DNA from: Bacillota bacterium
Lineage (GTDB): Bacteria; Bacillota; Clostridia; Peptostreptococcales; Anaerovoracaceae
Reading direction: 5' to 3'
Assembly: GCA_023394035.1 (NCBI GenBank)
Contig: JAEXBK010000144.1
Location: 1 to 11,453 of the forward strand
Length of the DNA: 11,453 nt
Shown here: positions 7,219 to 11,453 of the stretch, one piece after another
How the letters are laid out: each line of letters opens with the position of its first letter
Position numbering within the stretch: the first letter of the stretch is position 1
Notes under the pieces: generated by a model
Seen by the model: the letters and a program-made list of their open reading frames with translations, nothing else
The model's database searches: none
What the model was told of the DNA's origin: nothing
Made by a program: the position numbers and the translations under genes

Positions 7219-8225
7219 ACAAAATAGGTATAATCGGATTCGGAAGCTGGGGAACCGCACTTTCGGTGCTGCTTGCCGAAAAAGGCAATGCGGTAACCGT
7301 AACGGCGCGAAGCAGTGAGCTTCTTGATTCATGCAAAGAAAATAGGGAAAATATCAAATATCTTCCGGGAATAAAGCTTCCGGAAAATATTGTTTTTACG
7401 GATACTATAGAGAAAGCTGTTTCCGAAGCTGATTTTGTTCTCTTTTCCGTTCCTTCTCAGGCGTTTCGCGCTGCAATGAAGAAAGCCGACGAATTCATTC
7501 CTGAAAATGCGATTATAATAAACGCAGCGAAGGGCATTGATCTAAGCTCACTTAAGAGGCTCTCGGAGGTATGCTTTGAGATAAGAAAAAATGCAGCTTA
7601 TGTTGCGCTTTCAGGACCGTCTCATGCGGAGGAAGTCGGAAAACGTATGCCGACAAGCCTCGTTGCGGCATCCGAAAATATTGAAGCATCGGAGAAGGTT
7701 CAGGAGCTTTTTTCGACCGATTATTTCAGAGTATACACCAATAACGATATCTGCGGAGTCGAGCTCGGCGGAGCACTGAAAAACATAATGGCTCTCGGTG
7801 CAGGAATATCGGACGGTGTAGGCTTCGGCGATAATGCAAAAGCGGCGCTTATGACGAGAGGACTTGCCGAAATTGCAAGACTCGGAGTGAGCCTCGGAGC
7901 AAGACATGAAACGTTTTCCGGGCTTTCAGGGATAGGCGATTTGATTGTAACATGCACGAGTATGCATTCGAGAAACAGAAGATGTGGAATCATGATGGGC
8001 AGCGGAGCTTCTGCAGAGGAAGCGACTAAGAAAATAGGTATGGTAGTCGAAGGTATTTCTGCATGCAGAGCCGCATCAAAGCTCGCTGATATTACAGGCA
8101 CCGATATGCCTATAACTAAGGCGATCGCAATGTGCCTTGACGGTAAAATCGTGCCGCGCGAAGGCGTAATGCTGCTGATGAGCAGAGCGCCTAAGGATGA
8201 AGCGGAGCTAAGTATATATAGATAA
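7215..8225 (+). CDS. gpsA: Glycerol-3-phosphate dehydrogenase [NAD(P)+]
   Basis: Encodes a 336-residue cytoplasmic dehydrogenase that reduces dihydroxyacetone phosphate to sn-glycerol-3-phosphate for phospholipid synthesis. The N-terminal Rossmann domain shows the dinucleotide motif GFGSWG (8-13), with AAKG at 104-107. GPSHAEEV (134-141) is the conserved hinge between domains. The C-terminal helical domain holds the catalytic lysine in VELGGALKN (K189), followed by GDNAKAALMTRGLAE and the substrate-binding SRNRR (252-256). Length is typical. The ATG overlaps the plsY stop by four bases and AAGGA lies eight bases before it. The gene follows plsY, so both halves of lysophosphatidic acid synthesis are co-expressed. 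In many spore-forming relatives spoIVA comes next; here a 16-base gap leads to miaB instead. Confidence 0.97.
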   Translation: MNKIGIIGFGSWGTALSVLLAEKGNAVTVTARSSELLDSCKENRENIKYLPGIKLPENIVFTDTIEKAVSEADFVLFSVPSQAFRAAMKKADEFIPENAIIINAAKGIDLSSLKRLSEVCFEIRKNAAYVALSGPSHAEEVGKRMPTSLVAASENIEASEKVQELFSTDYFRVYTNNDICGVELGGALKNIMALGAGISDGVGFGDNAKAALMTRGLAEIARLGVSLGARHETFSGLSGIGDLIVTCTSMHSRNRRCGIMMGSGASAEEATKKIGMVVEGISACRAASKLADITGTDMPITKAIAMCLDGKIVPREGVMLLMSRAPKDEAELSIYR

Positions 8226-8230
8226 AAAGT

Positions 8231-8238
8231 AAGGAGGT
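8231..8238 (+). promoter_or_regulatory. Ribosome binding site of miaB
   Basis: AAGGAGGT is the strongest match to the anti-Shine-Dalgarno sequence in the window. It sits in the 16-base gap between gpsA and miaB, with only three bases after its final T before the ATG at 8242. It implies independent, efficient initiation rather than coupling to gpsA. No promoter or terminator fits in this gap. Confidence 0.8.
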
Positions 8239-8241
8239 ATC

Positions 8242-9558
8242 ATGACAGATACTTTTCATATAACAACATTCGGATGTCAGATGAACGAGCATGATTCCGA
8301 AATCATAGCAGGTCTTTTGACGGAGATGGGAATGGAGCAGCGTTCTGAGAGAAAGGCTGCAAATATTGAAATTATAAATACATGCAGCGTCAGAGACAAC
8401 GCAGACAAACGTTTTTTCGGGACGCTCGGACAGCTAAAACACAGAAAAGAAAACGACAAAGACTTTGTCGTATGTGTTTGCGGATGTATGATGCAGCAGC
8501 AGCATGTCATAGATACGCTGAAGAGCAAATACCCTTGGGTTGATGTAGTGTTCGGAACTCATAATATTAATGAACTGCCTTCACTTCTAAAAAAGGTTGC
8601 GGACGAAAAGAAAAAGGTTGCAAGCATTCTGCCTGATACTGAAGAAATGGCGGAAGGGCTTCCGGCAAAGAGGCTCTACAAGCACAAGGCTCTTGTAAAT
8701 ATCATGTACGGTTGCAATAATTTCTGCACATATTGCATAGTTCCTTTTACGAGAGGACGGGAAAAGAGCAGAGCACCTGAGGCAATAGTTAAGGAAATAA
8801 AGGCACTTGCAGATGACGGTGTCAAGGTAGTAATGCTGCTCGGTCAGAATGTAAATTCATACAGAGGTGGAGACAAAGATTTTGCGTCACTGCTTGAGAT
8901 GGTAAACGGCATTGATGGCATAGAACGCATCAGATTTATGACATCACATCCGAAAGATCTGTCAGACAGGCTGATAGACTCATTTTTGCGTTGCGAAAAG
9001 CTATGCAAAAACATTCACCTCCCCGTTCAGTCAGGCAGCACTGAAATTTTGAGAAGGATGAACAGAAAATACACGCGCGAGCATTATCTTGAACTCGTTA
9101 GTAAGCTGAGAGCAAAGGTTCCCGATATAACTATGTCTACGGATATTATAGTCGGATTCCCGGGCGAAACCGAACAGGATTTTCAGGATACGCTTTCACT
9201 CGTAAAGGAAGTAAGATATGATTCGGCCTTTACCTTCCTTTATTCAGTAAGAAAGGGAACGCCTGCCGCAAATTATTCAGACCAGATTCCCGAGGAAATA
9301 AAACATGATAGATTTAACAGGCTAATTGATGCGGTCAATGAGATAAGCGAAGAAAAGAATTTATGCTATTTAGGCAAAAAAGAGCGAGTTCTCGTTGAAG
9401 GCAAGAGCAAAAACAACAAAAATACTCTCTCAGGGCGAACAGACGGATTTAAGCTCGTAAACTTCGAAGGTGATTCCTCACTTATAGGAGAAACCGTAGA
9501 TGTGCGAATAACTGAAGCAAAGACATTCAGTTTATTCGGGGAGATAATTCAGGAGTAA
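8242..9558 (+). CDS. miaB: tRNA-2-methylthio-N6-isopentenyladenosine synthase MiaB
   Basis: Encodes a 438-residue radical SAM methylthiotransferase that converts i6A37 to ms2i6A37 in tRNAs reading UNN codons, which stabilises codon pairing. The N-terminal UPF0004 domain binds one 4Fe-4S cluster through C12 (TTFGCQMN), C48 (NTCSVR) and C82 (VCGCM). The radical SAM cluster motif CxxxCxxC is at C157, C161 and C164 in YGCNNFCTYCIVPF. The SAM-binding barrel follows, with GQNVNSY, HLPVQSGS and IVGFPGET visible. A TRAM domain lies at about 372-438. The FGCQMNEHDSE start and CTYCIVPFTRGRE pattern fit MiaB rather than the paralogues RimO or MtaB. The substrate-making enzyme MiaA is not in the window, and mutS, often found just downstream of miaB in Firmicutes, is missing here. 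Confidence 0.96.
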   Translation: MTDTFHITTFGCQMNEHDSEIIAGLLTEMGMEQRSERKAANIEIINTCSVRDNADKRFFGTLGQLKHRKENDKDFVVCVCGCMMQQQHVIDTLKSKYPWVDVVFGTHNINELPSLLKKVADEKKKVASILPDTEEMAEGLPAKRLYKHKALVNIMYGCNNFCTYCIVPFTRGREKSRAPEAIVKEIKALADDGVKVVMLLGQNVNSYRGGDKDFASLLEMVNGIDGIERIRFMTSHPKDLSDRLIDSFLRCEKLCKNIHLPVQSGSTEILRRMNRKYTREHYLELVSKLRAKVPDITMSTDIIVGFPGETEQDFQDTLSLVKEVRYDSAFTFLYSVRKGTPAANYSDQIPEEIKHDRFNRLIDAVNEISEEKNLCYLGKKERVLVEGKSKNNKNTLSGRTDGFKLVNFEGDSSLIGETVDVRITEAKTFSLFGEIIQE

Positions 9559-9560
9559 AA

Positions 9561-10280
9561 ATGAACAGACAAAACAGATTCACAGGTATTTTCACAATAA
9601 TATTGATACTTGCGGCGTTTTCTTTTATGAGAGGCGATTCCATATTCAGCAGGGCGTATTTGCTTGATAAGCTGTTGCTGCTTCCGGGAATAATAATAGG
9701 ACTTGCCTTTCATGAATATGCACACGCCTTGGTATCATACAAGCTTGGCGATCCGACACCTAAGCTGCAGGGTAGATTGACGATAAATCCGTTTTCGCAT
9801 ATCGATCCTATAGGCTTTATAATGCTTATGGTGGCAGGCTTCGGATGGGGAATACCCGTACAGATTGATCCGAGATATTATAAGAACAGAAGAAGAGATG
9901 AGGCACTTGTAGCTTCTGCGGGAGTTACGATGAATCTTATAATTGCTATAGTATTTACAATCATTTTCAAAATCGTGCTTAATGCCTTTCCTGCAGTATT
10001 TTCATCGGAAGCAGGAGTAACCCTTTCGAAGATGATTCAATATGCAATATTGATAAATATCGTACTCATGATATTCAATTTGCTTCCGCTTCCTCCGCTC
10101 GACGGCTTTAATATAATTACACAGATATTTAAGCTTGATCGTTACCCTTGGTACGGAACGATTATGAGATACGGCTATGTGGCGGTGCTTTTGCTCGTCT
10201 TCCTTAATCTCACAAGGTACATAATATCTCCGATCATATATTTTATTTTTAATACGCTTATAAATTTTGCAATATCATAA
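9561..10280 (+). CDS. M50 family (site-2 protease-like) membrane metalloprotease
   Basis: Encodes 239 residues with about six hydrophobic segments. The zinc-binding motif HEYAH is at 51-55 inside a membrane helix (GIIIGLAFHEYAHALVSY), and the third ligand is D181 in NLLPLPPLDGF (173-183). The middle region reads GRLTINPFSHIDPIG and GWGIPVQIDP, which are typical of the short, PDZ-less YwhC-type branch of family M50. Such enzymes cut substrates within the membrane. The substrate is not known for most members of this branch and cannot be read here. The ATG follows the miaB stop by two bases, with AGGAG at 9551-9555 inside the last miaB codons, so it is co-transcribed with miaB. No PDZ domain is present, so it is not RseP and not clearly SpoIVFB. 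All expected metal ligands are intact. Confidence 0.92.
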   Translation: MNRQNRFTGIFTIILILAAFSFMRGDSIFSRAYLLDKLLLLPGIIIGLAFHEYAHALVSYKLGDPTPKLQGRLTINPFSHIDPIGFIMLMVAGFGWGIPVQIDPRYYKNRRRDEALVASAGVTMNLIIAIVFTIIFKIVLNAFPAVFSSEAGVTLSKMIQYAILINIVLMIFNLLPLPPLDGFNIITQIFKLDRYPWYGTIMRYGYVAVLLLVFLNLTRYIISPIIYFIFNTLINFAIS

Positions 10281-10289
10281 GGAAAATAT

Positions 10290-11453
10290 ATGAAACCAAA
10301 ACTTTGGACAAAAAATTTCACCCTACTTACGATAGGGACGGTTCTCGGGGCCTTTGGCGGAGTGGCAGGGAACTTTGCAATATCGCTTCAGGTCTTTGAT
10401 GAGACAGGGAGCACGCTCGCATCGGCGCTTTTGATAGCAACGGCGACATTTCCGTCATTTATACTTCCGCTTTTTATCTCGCCTGTAATGGACAGAATGC
10501 CGCGAAAACCGGCTCTTGTCTTAGGTGATGCGGTAAACGGCGTAGCGTTCTTAGCTGCCGGCATATATTTGATAAACAGCACATTCTCTTATCCGATTTA
10601 TCTGGCGTATGCACTTTTTATTGCGAGTCTCGGTGCATTTGACCAGCTTGCATACCAGTCACTTGTACCGAAGGTTATTCCAAAAGGTGCGGAAGACAGA
10701 GGCTTTTCGGTTTCGGGGATGATATATCCGATAATCATGATGATAGTAATGCCTCTTTCGGCGTGGCTTTATGAGCTTATCGGAGTTGGATGGATACTCA
10801 TAGGTCAGGGCGTGCTTTCCGTTCTTGCGGCAGGACTCGAGCATTTCATAAGCATCAAAGAAGAAATCAAGACGAAATCAGATGAAAATCCGATAAAGCA
10901 GTGGTGGAGCGACATAAAGGCCGGTCTCAAATACATGAAGGAAGAGGTCGGAATAAGAAACATCTATATGTACGTATCAGTTTCAAACGGTATTGCGACA
11001 GGATGGATGCCTATTGAAATGGCGTTCTTCAGAACGACAAAGGGATTTACGCTTGCCATGTACGGTGTCTTTGCAGTAGCGGAGAACATAGGAAGAAGCA
11101 TAGGCGGTATTTTCAGGTATAAGATAAGGATACCCGAAAGATTCAGATATTCGATGGCTCTCTTCGTATATGTGGTTTACGAAGCGATGGACATGATCCT
11201 TCTTTGGATACCTTATCCTTTAATGCTCATAAACAGGGGCTTATGCGGATTCCTCGGGATGAACAGTGCGACAATGAGAGAGCAGGCGGTTCAGATGTAT
11301 ATCCCCGAAGAAATGAGGGCAAGACTTAATGCATTTCTTAACATAATGGTGGCAGGAGCGCAAGGCTTTTTTGTTCTTGTAATCGGTGCACTCGGAGAGA
11401 TAATGGATTACAGACTTTGCGTTACAATATGTGCGGCATTCACTTTCATTGTA
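10290..11453 (+). CDS. Major facilitator superfamily transporter (partial, 3' end outside window)
   Basis: An open frame starts at ATG 10290 and stays open for 388 codons to the right edge, so the C-terminus is missing. The start follows the protease stop by nine bases, with TAAGGA (10278-10283) overlapping that stop. The protein is strongly hydrophobic with about 11 to 12 membrane segments visible (roughly 10-32, 43-65, 78-95, 102-125, 142-162, 166-188, 223-243, 253-275, 286-304, 307-325, 345-368 and 374-388). A hydrophilic loop at 189-222 separates the two halves. The MFS loop 2-3 motif is recognisable as PVMDRMPRKPALVLGD (65-80). The overall pattern resembles the MFS_3/EntS-like exporter group, proton-driven carriers that pump out siderophores or drugs. 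The substrate cannot be deduced, and the direction of transport is inferred from that resemblance only. Confidence 0.85.
   Translation, partial: MKPKLWTKNFTLLTIGTVLGAFGGVAGNFAISLQVFDETGSTLASALLIATATFPSFILPLFISPVMDRMPRKPALVLGDAVNGVAFLAAGIYLINSTFSYPIYLAYALFIASLGAFDQLAYQSLVPKVIPKGAEDRGFSVSGMIYPIIMMIVMPLSAWLYELIGVGWILIGQGVLSVLAAGLEHFISIKEEIKTKSDENPIKQWWSDIKAGLKYMKEEVGIRNIYMYVSVSNGIATGWMPIEMAFFRTTKGFTLAMYGVFAVAENIGRSIGGIFRYKIRIPERFRYSMALFVYVVYEAMDMILLWIPYPLMLINRGLCGFLGMNSATMREQAVQMYIPEEMRARLNAFLNIMVAGAQGFFVLVIGALGEIMDYRLCVTICAAFTFIV

Overview
The window is one unbroken stretch of plus-strand housekeeping genes from a low-to-moderate GC member of the Bacillota, most likely class Clostridia. The evidence is the gene content and order (plsX end, rnc, smc, ftsY, then der, plsY, gpsA), the purine-rich AGGAGG-type ribosome binding sites, the use of PlsX/PlsY rather than PlsB, and strong use of AGA/AGG for Arg and ATA for Ile. 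In gpsA, a hand count gives 13 ATA, 9 ATT and 6 ATC, and 13 AGA/AGG against 4 CGN. I cannot name the genus; an Anaerovoracaceae/Peptostreptococcales-type anaerobe would fit but is a guess.

Layout from left to right: the C-terminal tail of plsX (3-161); rnc, RNase III (163-843); smc, chromosome condensation ATPase (833-4375); ftsY, SRP receptor (4402-5301); der/engA, double GTPase for 50S assembly (5294-6619); plsY, glycerol-3-phosphate acyltransferase (6616-7218); gpsA, glycerol-3-phosphate dehydrogenase (7215-8225); miaB, tRNA methylthiotransferase (8242-9558); an M50 (site-2 protease-like) membrane metalloprotease (9561-10280); and a major facilitator superfamily transporter that runs off the right edge (10290-11453). 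The largest gap between genes is 26 bases and four junctions overlap. No terminator or promoter was found, so the window looks like the inside of one long operon or a few read-through units.

The genes fall into functional groups. PlsX, GpsA and PlsY together cover the making of lysophosphatidic acid: PlsX makes acyl-phosphate, GpsA makes sn-glycerol-3-phosphate, and PlsY joins them at the membrane. RNase III, Der and MiaB serve rRNA processing, ribosome assembly and tRNA modification. FtsY targets membrane proteins and SMC organises the chromosome. The last two genes are integral membrane proteins with no substrate that can be read from the sequence.

I looked for an undescribed system and did not find one. 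The points worth a second look concern the gene junctions (a TTG start on a three-unit GATT repeat, and a strong ribosome binding site embedded in the end of ftsY) and the neighbours missing from the usual order (acpP, ffh, spoIVA, mutS). No mobile elements, CRISPR arrays, tRNA or rRNA genes were seen.
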